Shown piece after piece: positions 49,489-60,772 of a stretch of 64,000 nt of DNA. Origin of the DNA: Guptibacillus hwajinpoensis (GTDB taxonomy: Bacteria; Bacillota; Bacilli; Bacillales; Bacillaceae_O); assembly GCA_016841765.1 (NCBI GenBank), contig JAENYN010000009.1, positions 1-64,000 on the forward strand, given 5' to 3'. Position 1 is the stretch's first letter, and every line of letters starts with the position of its first letter. The notes below the pieces were generated by a model, which was not told the DNA's origin, made no database searches, and saw only the letters and a program-made list of their open reading frames with translations. The position numbers and the translations under genes are program-made.

Positions 49489-49505
49489 TGTTATAAAATA
49501 TAACA
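49489..49505. promoter_or_regulatory. TnrA/GlnR box
   Basis: TGTTATAAAATATAACA, perfect match to TGTNANAWWWTNTNACA, 23 bp upstream of the glnK TTG. Confidence 0.85.
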
Positions 49506-49881
49506 TGTTATGTAAGTTATAATACGATAAGAGGGCATTACTTGCAAGTATTTTTCAGAAAAATAGTAAAAAAAGAAACATTCCCGCATCAAAACGATGC
49601 AGGAATGTCATGAAACCTAACATATATTCATCTTTTAACCGGATGCCCGAATCTCATCGCCGCCCATTTCCTGTTTTTTCACCTCTTCATCATGAGGATG
49701 TATCTCAGCCGTTCACCGAAGCTGAAGGCGATCCATACACCTGCCGGGGCAGGGCCAAAGGCGTCTCTCAAAAAATCAGCATATGCAAGAAGATCCCATC
49801 CCAATGAATATCGGCTATGCTAAGGCAAATAGGGTCAATTTCTTTTTCTCTGGCATTTCCCCGTTTCGAGCAAAAGACAAA

Positions 49882-49908
49882 AGCCCGGACATTTTTCCGG
49901 GCCAACTT
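49882..49908 (-). terminator. Terminator of the GH13 gene
   Basis: GGCCCGGAAAAATGTCCGGGCTTTTG on the minus strand. Confidence 0.65.
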
Positions 49909-49914
49909 CTCTGA

Positions 49915-51684
<1,770 letters not shown>

Positions 51685-51705
51685 TCACCTCTTCATAAAA
51701 TGGTT

Positions 51706-51724
51706 GGCGCAATCGTTTGCGCAA
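51706..51724. promoter_or_regulatory. Putative LacI-family (MalR) operator 1
   Basis: TTGCGCAAACGATTGCGCC on the minus strand, upstream of the GH13 gene. Confidence 0.6.
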
Positions 51725-51743
51725 GTTAGATTTAATAGTTTAA

Positions 51744-51893
51744 ATGTATGGTAATCCGTTTCTGTTGTCAATAAGAGAAGACGGCACACAATCTATTGTT
51801 GGAGTGGGAAAGGAAGTAAAAGATTCTAATATTAAAGTAGAGGTTAGCCGCGGTAAAGAAATGCCACAAAACCAACAAAAGGACGAAATATAA
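51744..51893 (+). CDS. Small unannotated 49 aa ORF
   Basis: ATG..TAA encoding MYGNPFLLSIREDGTQSIVGVGKEVKDSNIKVEVSRGKEMPQNQQKDEI; no clear RBS. Confidence 0.2.
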   Translation: MYGNPFLLSIREDGTQSIVGVGKEVKDSNIKVEVSRGKEMPQNQQKDEI

Positions 51894-51955
51894 AGGGATT
51901 ATACGGTTTGTCCGGCGCTGTGAAGAGCAGAAATTCATTTTCTATTAAAAAGTAG

Positions 51956-51983
51956 TTGTCAAACCATCTATAGCAGGTATAAT
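51956..51983 (+). promoter_or_regulatory. Sigma-A type promoter of the maltodextrin operon
   Basis: TTGTCA - 16 nt - TATAAT. Confidence 0.65.
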
Positions 51984-51996
51984 GAAACTAGACAGG

Positions 51997-52012
51997 TTGC
52001 GCAAACGATTTC
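51997..52012. promoter_or_regulatory. Putative MalR operator 2
   Basis: TTGCGCAAACGATTTC just downstream of the -10. Confidence 0.6.
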
Positions 52013-52019
52013 ACTAAAT

Positions 52020-52033
52020 TGAAAACGCTTTTA
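52020..52033. promoter_or_regulatory. cre-like site
   Basis: TGAAAACGCTTTTA, one mismatch to TGWNANCGNTNWCA. Confidence 0.35.
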
Positions 52034-52046
52034 TTTTTTGGCGTTT

Positions 52047-52064
52047 TTGTGCAAACGTTTGTAC
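52047..52064. promoter_or_regulatory. Putative MalR operator 3
   Basis: TTGTGCAAACGTTTGTAC. Confidence 0.55.
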
Positions 52065-52106
52065 TGCCGGTCGAAACTATTAAACATTCTTTTAGGGGGT
52101 CCAATA

Positions 52107-53399
52107 ATGAAAAAGGTTTTGGCTTTATTCATGACTATGCTTCTGTTCCTGGGCGTTCTCGCTGCTTGCGGTCCGCAGGAATCGGAAGAAACGTCTTCAT
52201 CTGAAGGCGACAGCGGTGAAAAGGCGACAGAAAACGAAGATGCCAACAAGCCGGAAAAATTGATCGTTTGGGAAGATACTGATAAGTCTGCTGGTCTTGA
52301 ACCGGCTGTAAAAAGTTTTGAAGAAGAATATGGAATCACTGTGGAATTTGAAGAAGTGCCTATGCTTGACCAGCAGGATAAGCTCCGTTTGGACGGACCT
52401 GCAGGCACAGGCCCTGATTTGATCACTATGCCGCATGACCGCCTGGGCCCTGCTGCAACTGAGGGAATCATCGCCCCGCTTGAGGTGGGTGATGATACAC
52501 TTGGCATCTATATGGATTCAGCGGTGACTGCGATGCAGTACAACGGAGAACTTTATGGCCTTCCGAAGTCAACTGAAACACCGGTATTCATCTATAACAA
52601 AGAATTGATGCCGGAAATGACTGAGACATTTGAAGATCTGTATGCTTTCTCCAAAGATTTCACAAAAGACGGAAACTACGGCTACCTTGCGAACTGGACT
52701 GATTTCTACTTCGCATATGGTGTGATGGCAGGCAACGGCGGCTATGTATTCGCCAACGAAGACGGAACATTGAATCCTGAAGACATCGGCTTGAACAATG
52801 AGGGTGCTGTTGAGGGACTGGAGTATATTACGAAATGGTACGAAGAAGACTTGTTCCCGAGTGGCATCATCGGTGAAAATGCCGGCCAGACCATTGACGG
52901 CCTTTTCCAGGAAGGCAAAGTTGCCGCTGTCATGAACGGCCCCTGGTCTTTCCAGAGCTATCGTGATGCAGGTATTGACATTGGCATCGCTCCGCTTCCG
53001 ACACTTCCGAACGGTGAACATGTCCAGACATTTACAGGTGTTAAAGCATGGGTCGTAAGCTCTTATAGTGCAAACCAGGAGTGGGCTACAAAGCTTGCTG
53101 AATGGATCACCAATGAAGAAAACGCAAAGAAACGTTTTGAAAACACTGCGGAAATCCCGCCGGTGAAATCTCTTATCGAAGATCCTGTCATTGCTGATGA
53201 CGAGGGTGCAAAAGCAGTAGCTGTCCAGTCTTCATATGGCACTCCGATGCCAAACATCCCTGAAATGGCAGAAGTTTGGGATCCGATGAAGAATGCACTT
53301 CAGCTTTCTGCAACAAATAAGCAGGAACCGAAAGCCGCACTCGATGAAGCAGTGAACACAACCAAGCAAAACATTGAAACAAACCATTCCGGCAACTAA
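52107..53399 (+). CDS. Maltodextrin ABC transporter substrate-binding lipoprotein
   Basis: Signal peptide with lipobox GVLAACG; MalE-like GPAGTGPDLITMPHDRLG, NGPWSFQSY. Confidence 0.92.
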   Translation: MKKVLALFMTMLLFLGVLAACGPQESEETSSSEGDSGEKATENEDANKPEKLIVWEDTDKSAGLEPAVKSFEEEYGITVEFEEVPMLDQQDKLRLDGPAGTGPDLITMPHDRLGPAATEGIIAPLEVGDDTLGIYMDSAVTAMQYNGELYGLPKSTETPVFIYNKELMPEMTETFEDLYAFSKDFTKDGNYGYLANWTDFYFAYGVMAGNGGYVFANEDGTLNPEDIGLNNEGAVEGLEYITKWYEEDLFPSGIIGENAGQTIDGLFQEGKVAAVMNGPWSFQSYRDAGIDIGIAPLPTLPNGEHVQTFTGVKAWVVSSYSANQEWATKLAEWITNEENAKKRFENTAEIPPVKSLIEDPVIADDEGAKAVAVQSSYGTPMPNIPEMAEVWDPMKNALQLSATNKQEPKAALDEAVNTTKQNIETNHSGN

Positions 53400-53411
53400 T
53401 ACCCGGGTGTA

Positions 53412-53443
53412 TCGGCAGCACCGGTTTTCCGGTGCTGCTCCCT
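53412..53443 (+). promoter_or_regulatory. Intercistronic hairpin between binding protein and permease genes
   Basis: GGCAGCACCGG-tttt-CCGGTGCTGCTCC, no poly-U tract. Confidence 0.6.
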
Positions 53444-53482
53444 CAATAAGGAATGGAGGGAAGGGAAAGGGGCTGTATTCTC

Positions 53483-54769
53483 ATGGAGAATTATGCAAAA
53501 CAATCAAAACATCGTTATATTGCTCTCATTCTGTCAATCCTGACAGCCGGCCTTGGCCAGTTTTATAACCGGCAATGGGCGAAAGGTGCTGTATTTCTTG
53601 TCATTGAAGCAGCCTACCTGATCGCTTTTTGGAATACGATCGATATTGGGCTCTGGGGAATCGTCACACTCGGGACCGAGCTGCCCCGTGACCATTCCAT
53701 CATGCTTTTGGCCGAAGGAATTATAGCAGTATTAATACTCGGCCTGGGACTGCTCGTCTATGCTTACAATCTTTTCGATGCTTATCAAAATGGAAAAAAA
53801 CGCGATGAGGGAATCGCATTGAACTCCCTGCGCGAACAATATAAAAATGTAGTTGATAAAGGGTTCCCTTACTTAATGATTTCCCCGGGAGTGCTGCTCC
53901 TTACATTTGTGGTCGTGTATCCTCTTCTGTTCATGATCATCATGGCGTTCACAAACTACGATTTATATCATTCGCCGCCTGCAAAGCTGGTGGACTGGGT
54001 GGCATTCAAAAACTTCTTTGATATTTTCACTATTCCGATCTGGCGCAAGACATTCTTCGGAGTTCTGTCATGGACGATCATCTGGACACTTGCAGCCACG
54101 ACTGGCCAAATTGCCGTCGGCATGCTGCTTGCCATCATCCTGAATCAAAAAGACCTGAAGTATAAAGCGATTATCCGCACATTGCTGATTCTCCCATGGG
54201 CAGTTCCGGCTTTCGTATCCATCCTGGTATTTGCAAACATGTTCAATGAGTCTTTTGGCGCCATCAATAATGATGTTTTGGCGGTCTTTGGAATCGATCC
54301 AATACCCTGGATGACAGATCAGACCTTTTCAAGAATTGCTTTGATTTTCATGCAATGGTGGCTCGGATTTCCGTTCATTATGGCCATGATCACCGGTGTG
54401 TTGCAATCCATTCCTGATGATCTTTACGAAGCGGCAACGATTGATGGAGCGAGTATTTTCCAGAAGTTCAAAAACATCACGTTTCCGATGGTCATGTTCG
54501 CGACTGCGCCGATCATGATCACGCAATATACATTCAATTTCAATAACTTTAATATCATTTATCTGTTTAATGCCGGCGGGCCACCGGTTGCGGGCCAAAA
54601 CGCGGGAGGAACGGATATCCTCATATCCTGGATTTACAACCTGACGATGACCTCCGCACAATACAGCAAGGCGGCAGCGATCACAGTCGTACTTTCCCTC
54701 ATCATTATGACGTTCGCGCTGATCCAGTTCCGCAGAACGAAGTCTTATAAAGAGGAGGGCATGATGTAG
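53483..54769 (+). CDS. Maltodextrin ABC transporter permease (MalF/MdxF type)
   Basis: Multi-pass protein with EAA loop YEAATIDGASIFQKFKNITFP. Confidence 0.92.
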   Translation: MENYAKQSKHRYIALILSILTAGLGQFYNRQWAKGAVFLVIEAAYLIAFWNTIDIGLWGIVTLGTELPRDHSIMLLAEGIIAVLILGLGLLVYAYNLFDAYQNGKKRDEGIALNSLREQYKNVVDKGFPYLMISPGVLLLTFVVVYPLLFMIIMAFTNYDLYHSPPAKLVDWVAFKNFFDIFTIPIWRKTFFGVLSWTIIWTLAATTGQIAVGMLLAIILNQKDLKYKAIIRTLLILPWAVPAFVSILVFANMFNESFGAINNDVLAVFGIDPIPWMTDQTFSRIALIFMQWWLGFPFIMAMITGVLQSIPDDLYEAATIDGASIFQKFKNITFPMVMFATAPIMITQYTFNFNNFNIIYLFNAGGPPVAGQNAGGTDILISWIYNLTMTSAQYSKAAAITVVLSLIIMTFALIQFRRTKSYKEEGMM

Positions 54770-54770
54770 T

Positions 54771-55610
54771 ATGAATACAAAAACATCAAAGCGTATCCGG
54801 CTGACTGCATCGTACTTGATTTTGCTGCTGGCGATTGTAATTGTCGTCTATCCGGTTTTGTGGACGGTCGGCTCTTCTTTCAATCCGGGAAACAGTCTTG
54901 CCAGTTCATCAATGATTCCTGAAAATGCGAGCCTTGCCCATTATAAGGACCTATTCGCGGAAGGCAGTTACTATCTGAACTGGTATTGGAACACGATAAA
55001 GGTTTCCGTTTTGACAATGGTGTTCGCAACAATCATGATTTCGCTGACAGCATACGCCTTTTCGCGTTACCGTTTTATCGGCCGCAAAAATGGCTTGATC
55101 GCATTCCTGATCTTGCAAATGATTCCGCAGTTTATCGCGATCATCGCCATTTATGTGCTCATGTCCCTGCTCAGAATGATGGATACCCATCTTGGGCTTA
55201 TCCTCCTGTATACCGGCGGGCTTATCCCAATGAACACATGGCTTGCCAAAGGCTATTTCGACACGATACCGCGTGAATTGGACGAATCGGCGCGCATGGA
55301 CGGAGCCGGCCATTTCCGGATTTTCTGGCAAATCATCATGCCGCTGGCCAAACCGATCCTGGCTGTTGTCGCATTGTTCAGTTTCATAACGCCGTTTACC
55401 GAATTCATCCTGGCATCGCTTGTTCTCAGGTCTCCTGAAAAAATGACGCTGTCAGTCGGCCTTTATAAATTGATTTCAGATCCGCATGCCAGCAAATTCA
55501 CGGAATTTGCAGCCGGTTCTGTTCTGATTGCCATCCCGATCAGCATCCTGTTCCTGTCTTTGCAGCGCTACTTTGTTTCAGGCTTGACCGCAGGAGGTAC
55601 AAAAGGATAA
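54771..55610 (+). CDS. Maltodextrin ABC transporter permease (MalG/MdxG type)
   Basis: EAA-like loop ELDESARMDGAGHFRIFWQIIMPLAKP. Confidence 0.92.
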   Translation: MNTKTSKRIRLTASYLILLLAIVIVVYPVLWTVGSSFNPGNSLASSSMIPENASLAHYKDLFAEGSYYLNWYWNTIKVSVLTMVFATIMISLTAYAFSRYRFIGRKNGLIAFLILQMIPQFIAIIAIYVLMSLLRMMDTHLGLILLYTGGLIPMNTWLAKGYFDTIPRELDESARMDGAGHFRIFWQIIMPLAKPILAVVALFSFITPFTEFILASLVLRSPEKMTLSVGLYKLISDPHASKFTEFAAGSVLIAIPISILFLSLQRYFVSGLTAGGTKG

Positions 55611-55649
55611 TCTTTTGGTAATGAATATTTAGTTTGAGGAGGAACGAGG

Positions 55650-57185
55650 ATGAGCAAAAAAGCTTTCAGTCTGCTGCTAATCCCGTTTCTTCTTTTTTAC
55701 GCCTTCCCTGCTGAAGCTGCTGAAAAAGAAGAACGAAGCTGGCAAGATGAATCGATTTATTTTATTATGGTGGACCGTTTCAACAACGGGGACTCCAGCA
55801 ATGATTTCGATGTTGACTATGACGATCCGCGGGCCTATCAAGGCGGGGATTTACAGGGAATCATCGATAAGCTCGATTATATAAAAGAGCTCGGGTCGAC
55901 CGCCATCTGGCTTACGCCTGTCATGGACAATGAAGAAAAAGGCTATCATGGGTACTGGATCAAAGACTTTTATAAAGTGGATGAGCATTTCGGCACAATG
56001 GAAGATATGAAGCGCCTGGTCGATGAAGCCCACAAGCGAGACATGAAAGTCATACTCGATATGGTTGTGAATCATACGGGCTATCACCATGAGTGGCTTA
56101 ATGATCCGGAAAAAAAGGACTGGTTCCATGAAGAACAGCCCATCGGGAATTGGGAGGACCAGGAGCAGGTCGAAAACGGCTGGCTCGCCGAGCTGCCTGA
56201 TTTGAATACGGAAAACCCGGAAGTGAAAGCATATTTGCTCGATATGGCAAAATGGTGGATTGAGGAAACGGACATCGACGGCTATCGGCTCGACACCGTC
56301 AAGCACGTGCCGAAGCCGTTCTGGGATGAGTTTTCAAAGGAAATGCGGTCTGTGAAAAAAGACTTTTTCCTGATGGGCGAAGTGTGGCACAAGGATCCGC
56401 GCTATGTAGCGGAATATGAGGATACCGGCATTCGTTCTTTTGTCAATTATCCATTTTATGATGAAGCGGTAAGGATTTTCTCTGAACCGGATACAAAAGT
56501 GGAAGGCATGTATAATGTCTGGAAACGGACAGAAACATTCTTTGACTATCCGTATCTTCAGGCTAATTTCCTTGATAATCATGACAATGAACGATTTGTC
56601 CGCAAAGCGAAGCTGAAAAAAAACAATCCGGAAACCCGTCTGAAGATTGCGCTCACCTATCTGTATGCAGCACCGGGAATCCCGATTCTATACCAGGGGA
56701 CCGAAATCGCAATGGACGGAGGCCCTGACCCGGATAACCGCCGGATGATGGATTTCCGCTCGAATACGCAATATGCCGATATCGTGAAGCGGCTGGGCCA
56801 GATGCGCCAGGATTTTCCTTCACTGAGGCGGGGCACATTTGAAATGCTTCACAGCGAAGGCGGCATGGCTGTCTTTAAAAGGGAGTATGAAGGAGAAACG
56901 ACTATCCTGGCTGTCAATAACTCTACGGAATCAAAATCGGTGACCCTTGGGAATGACCAGATCCCAGATGGCATGGAACTGCGCGGCATGGTGGAAGATG
57001 ACCTGGTGCGGGGGGATGAAACCGGATATAACCTCATTATGGACAGGGAAAAAGCGAACGTCTATCTTTTAAAAGAAAAGTCCGGATTGAACATCCCGTT
57101 TATTTCGATGCTGGTCATCGTCTACAGTCTATTTATCTTTTTTATCATAGCCGCCTTGAAAAGAAGGAAAAAAGCCAGAGCCTAA
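55650..57185 (+). CDS. Secreted, C-terminally membrane-anchored GH13 alpha-amylase
   Basis: Signal peptide LLLIPFLLFYAFPAEAAE; GH13 motifs DMVVNHTGYH, DGYRLDTVKHV, MGEVWH, FLDNHDNERF; C-terminal TM plus RRKKAR. Confidence 0.9.
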   Translation: MSKKAFSLLLIPFLLFYAFPAEAAEKEERSWQDESIYFIMVDRFNNGDSSNDFDVDYDDPRAYQGGDLQGIIDKLDYIKELGSTAIWLTPVMDNEEKGYHGYWIKDFYKVDEHFGTMEDMKRLVDEAHKRDMKVILDMVVNHTGYHHEWLNDPEKKDWFHEEQPIGNWEDQEQVENGWLAELPDLNTENPEVKAYLLDMAKWWIEETDIDGYRLDTVKHVPKPFWDEFSKEMRSVKKDFFLMGEVWHKDPRYVAEYEDTGIRSFVNYPFYDEAVRIFSEPDTKVEGMYNVWKRTETFFDYPYLQANFLDNHDNERFVRKAKLKKNNPETRLKIALTYLYAAPGIPILYQGTEIAMDGGPDPDNRRMMDFRSNTQYADIVKRLGQMRQDFPSLRRGTFEMLHSEGGMAVFKREYEGETTILAVNNSTESKSVTLGNDQIPDGMELRGMVEDDLVRGDETGYNLIMDREKANVYLLKEKSGLNIPFISMLVIVYSLFIFFIIAALKRRKKARA

Positions 57186-57207
57186 AAATGCAGTGGAGGA
57201 GGACATC

Positions 57208-59583
57208 ATGTTAGACGATACAAGTTTTGCAATCCACCCCGGCAAGAAGAAAAGCCTTGGAAGCACAATGTACCATGATATCGGCAGCTTTTTGAATTAT
57301 AAAAAGAAAGACAATGTCCATTCCTTTCAATGTGAACATGGCAATGTGGACGTTATCGTATACAGCAGGGATATCATCAGGGTCATCATGAACCCATTTA
57401 CTGAACCGGAGCATTCCTCAAGCCCGGCACTCATCGGCAAAGCGGAGACAGCTGATGTGATGGTTAACGAAACGGAAGATACGATCACGATTCAGACGGA
57501 CAAAATAAAGGCAGCCGTCACAAAAAGCCCGTTCCGGATTTCTTTTCTTGAGGCGGACGGCACTCCTATTTTAAGTGAAGGCAAAAAAGGGCTGGGCTTC
57601 AAAGAATCGAATGAGGTCATCTGCTTTAAGGAAATGGCACCAGACGATCATTTTTATGGATTCGGGGAAAAATCAGGCTTTTTGGATAAACGCGGTGAAA
57701 AGTACGAAATGTGGAATACCGATGTATACGCACCACACAATCCGGAAACCGACCCGCTTTATGAATCCATCCCATACTTTATGGGGCTTAGGAACGGCAA
57801 GGCATACGGCATTTTCTTCGATAACACGTTCAAAACGGTTTTCGATATGAAGACATCCGAGGAGGACTACTCATTTTCGGCAGAAGGCGGGCAGCTTGAT
57901 TATTACTTTCTCGCAGGCCCCACGCCAAAAGATGTCGTTTCGCAATACGCAAGATTGACCGGTACGATGCCCCTGCCGCCAAAGTGGGCACTCGGCTATC
58001 ATCAGTCCCGCTATAGTTATGAAACGGAGCAGGAAGTGCGGGAACTGGCGGGAAAATTTATTGAAAAAGGGATTCCGCTTGATGCCATTTATCTCGACAT
58101 TCATTATATGGACGGCTACCGTGTGTTCACCTTCGACCGTGACCGGTTCCCAACTCCGGATAAAATGGTGCAGGATCTTAAAAAGTCCGGCATCCGCATT
58201 GTCCCGATTGTTGACCCTGGCGTGAAAAAGGACCCCGAGTATCCGGCATATAAGGAAGGAATCCGCCAGGACCGATTTTGCAAGTATATGGAGGGCGATG
58301 TCTACTACGGGGAAGTTTGGCCGGGAATAAGCGCTTTTCCTGACTTCAGCCAAAACGAGGTCCGAAAATGGTGGGGGGAAAAGCACTCTTTTTACACAGA
58401 TCTCGGCATTGAAGGCATTTGGAACGATATGAATGAGCCAGCCGTGTTCAACGAAACGAAAACAATGGATACGGATGTCATCCACGAAAACGACGGAAAG
58501 CCGGCAACCCACCGCGAACTGCACAATGTGTACGGGCTCATGATGGGCATGGCCACATATGAGGGCATGAAACAGCAGCTGGCCGGGAACCGCCCGTTTT
58601 TACTGACGAGAGCGGGCTATTCCGGTGTACAGCGTTATGCAGCTGTGTGGACCGGTGACAACCGCAGTTTCTGGGAACACTTACAGATGTCACTGCCGAT
58701 GTGCATGAACCTCGGACTTTCGGGTGTCGCCTTCACCGGCCCCGATGTCGGGGGATTCGCCCATGATTCGAACGGGGAACTCCTTGCCCGCTGGATGCAA
58801 GTCGGCGCCTTCACGCCGTACTTCCGCAATCACAGTGCGATCGGCACAGTCCGCCAGGAACCATGGTCTTTCGGTGAAAAATTTGAAGCAATCATTAAAA
58901 AGTATATAGAACTTCGCTATAAGTGGCTGCCGCACCTATATTCCCTCTTCAAGGAAGCAAGCGGTAACGGCCTGCCGGTCATGCGTCCGCTTTTTATGGA
59001 GTATCCAGACGATGCAAACACCTATAACATGTCCGATCAATTCATGGCCGGAAGCAATGTCCTGGCAGCGCCGATCATGACACCGGGCACTACTCACCGG
59101 GCCGTCTATCTTCCGGAAGGATCCTGGGTGGATTATTGGGATGGAAGCGTCTATGACGGCGGACAATTTATTTTATATAAGGCAGGACTTGAAACATTGC
59201 CGTTATTTATAAAAAAAGGATCTTTCATTGCCCACGGAACAGTCAAGCAGTCGACCGAAGTAAAAGAAGAAACCCCGGTCATCCATTTGTTTGCTGCCGA
59301 TGACGGAACAGCATCATTCACGCTATATGACGATGACGGCAAAACGTTCTCCTATTTGGAGGGCCATTATGTCGAACTCGGGCTTGAAGCCCGCTTCAGC
59401 GCCGGAAAAATCGATGTCACCACCGAAAAGCGCGGTGCCGGGTTTGACGATGCCTGGACGAACTGGACGCTTTCTGTCCATTGTGCGGGTGAAAGCCAGG
59501 AGTTGTTTGTAAACGGCAAAAAAATTGCCAGGGGCTCTGCAGAAGACCCGGAAGGCACCGCCAATTATCATGTGTTGCTGTAA
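57208..59583 (+). CDS. GH31 alpha-glucosidase
   Basis: GIEGIWNDMNEPAVF nucleophile region, TGDNRSFWEHL, GGFAHDSNGELLARWMQVGAFTPYFRNHS. Confidence 0.93.
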   Translation: MLDDTSFAIHPGKKKSLGSTMYHDIGSFLNYKKKDNVHSFQCEHGNVDVIVYSRDIIRVIMNPFTEPEHSSSPALIGKAETADVMVNETEDTITIQTDKIKAAVTKSPFRISFLEADGTPILSEGKKGLGFKESNEVICFKEMAPDDHFYGFGEKSGFLDKRGEKYEMWNTDVYAPHNPETDPLYESIPYFMGLRNGKAYGIFFDNTFKTVFDMKTSEEDYSFSAEGGQLDYYFLAGPTPKDVVSQYARLTGTMPLPPKWALGYHQSRYSYETEQEVRELAGKFIEKGIPLDAIYLDIHYMDGYRVFTFDRDRFPTPDKMVQDLKKSGIRIVPIVDPGVKKDPEYPAYKEGIRQDRFCKYMEGDVYYGEVWPGISAFPDFSQNEVRKWWGEKHSFYTDLGIEGIWNDMNEPAVFNETKTMDTDVIHENDGKPATHRELHNVYGLMMGMATYEGMKQQLAGNRPFLLTRAGYSGVQRYAAVWTGDNRSFWEHLQMSLPMCMNLGLSGVAFTGPDVGGFAHDSNGELLARWMQVGAFTPYFRNHSAIGTVRQEPWSFGEKFEAIIKKYIELRYKWLPHLYSLFKEASGNGLPVMRPLFMEYPDDANTYNMSDQFMAGSNVLAAPIMTPGTTHRAVYLPEGSWVDYWDGSVYDGGQFILYKAGLETLPLFIKKGSFIAHGTVKQSTEVKEETPVIHLFAADDGTASFTLYDDDGKTFSYLEGHYVELGLEARFSAGKIDVTTEKRGAGFDDAWTNWTLSVHCAGESQELFVNGKKIARGSAEDPEGTANYHVLL

Positions 59584-59675
59584 TTTTCGGTTAATGGCCA
59601 ATCCGCCGGGTGAAATAGTGTAAAATAAAAAGAAAATGGAATCATTCCAGCAAGCAGATAGGGAAGTGGTTGAGC

Positions 59676-60698
59676 ATGACTGTCACGATAAAAGATGTAG
59701 CACAATTGGCCAAAGTGGCGCCTTCTACGGTTTCACGTGTGATCGCCGATAGTCCGCGCATCAGCGAAAAAACAAAATTGCGTGTGCGTGACGCGATGGC
59801 AGAATTGAATTACCATCCGAATTTCAATGCGAGGAGCCTTGCGAATAAATCGACGCAGGCGCTAGGAATCGTCATGCCGAGTTCGGCCAATGATGTGCTG
59901 CAAAATCCTTTTTTCCCGGAAGTCATCCGCGGAATCAGCACAATGGCACACAATAAAGATTATGCCCTGTATATTACGACGGGGCAAACGGAAGAAGAAA
60001 TTTTTGAAGGCGTTGTCCGGATGGTGCAGGGCAGAAGGGTGGACGGCATTATTGTTCTCTATTCCCGAAAAAACGACCGTGTGCTGGACTTTTTATATGA
60101 ACAGGGTTTTCCGTTCACTGTAATCGGAAAACCGCTCGACCACGCTGGAGAAATCATGCACGTTGATAACGATAACTTTAAGGCGGCGTATGAAGCAACA
60201 GAATATCTGGTTGATGCCGGCCATAGCAGGATCGCGTTTGTCGGCGGTTCCAGCGATCTCACAGTGACAGCCGACCGGGTTGAAGGGTACCGGGCTGCCC
60301 TTGTGAAAGCCGGGCTGCCGCAGAAAGAAGAATATATCGTTCATGAAGAATTTTTGCGTGAAGGCGGCCGTGAAGCCGTATCTGAGTTGATGTCTTTGAA
60401 AGAGCCGCCGACTTCACTCGTTGTCGCCGATGACTTGATGGCTTTTGGCGTACTCAGCAGGCTTGATGATATGGGATTGAATGTGCCTGATGATGTATGC
60501 GTTATCAGTTTTAACAACCTCATGCTTGCCGAGTTGTCTAGCCCGGCTCTGACTTCAGTGGATATCCAGATCCATCAGCTTGGCTATGAAGCCTGCAAGT
60601 GTTTGATTGAAATAATAGACCAGCCGAACACTCCCGCCAGGCGGGTGATTGTTCCGCATCATATTGTGAAACGCGAGTCCTGCAAAAGCCGTCCCTGA
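59676..60698 (+). CDS. malR: LacI-family transcriptional regulator (MalR-type)
   Basis: TIKDVAQLAKVAPSTVSRVIADSPRISEKTKLRV HTH and periplasmic-binding-like domain, inside the maltodextrin locus. Confidence 0.88.
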   Translation: MTVTIKDVAQLAKVAPSTVSRVIADSPRISEKTKLRVRDAMAELNYHPNFNARSLANKSTQALGIVMPSSANDVLQNPFFPEVIRGISTMAHNKDYALYITTGQTEEEIFEGVVRMVQGRRVDGIIVLYSRKNDRVLDFLYEQGFPFTVIGKPLDHAGEIMHVDNDNFKAAYEATEYLVDAGHSRIAFVGGSSDLTVTADRVEGYRAALVKAGLPQKEEYIVHEEFLREGGREAVSELMSLKEPPTSLVVADDLMAFGVLSRLDDMGLNVPDDVCVISFNNLMLAELSSPALTSVDIQIHQLGYEACKCLIEIIDQPNTPARRVIVPHHIVKRESCKSRP

Positions 60699-60726
60699 AA
60701 GCGGGCCGCGTTTTTTTCAACTGGAA

Positions 60727-60745
60727 GTGCAAGCGGTTGCGCTTG
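60727..60745. promoter_or_regulatory. Putative MalR operator 4
   Basis: GTGCAAGCGGTTGCGCTTG upstream of the maltose phosphorylase. Confidence 0.45.
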
Positions 60746-60772
60746 AAAATACATGACTAGAGGGTGAATCCG

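Noticed and set aside
51773-51796. Second possible adapter trace (AGAAGACGGCACACAATCT resembles P7)
   Set aside because: Only an 11 bp exact match with mismatches on both sides and no poly-T; probably chance.
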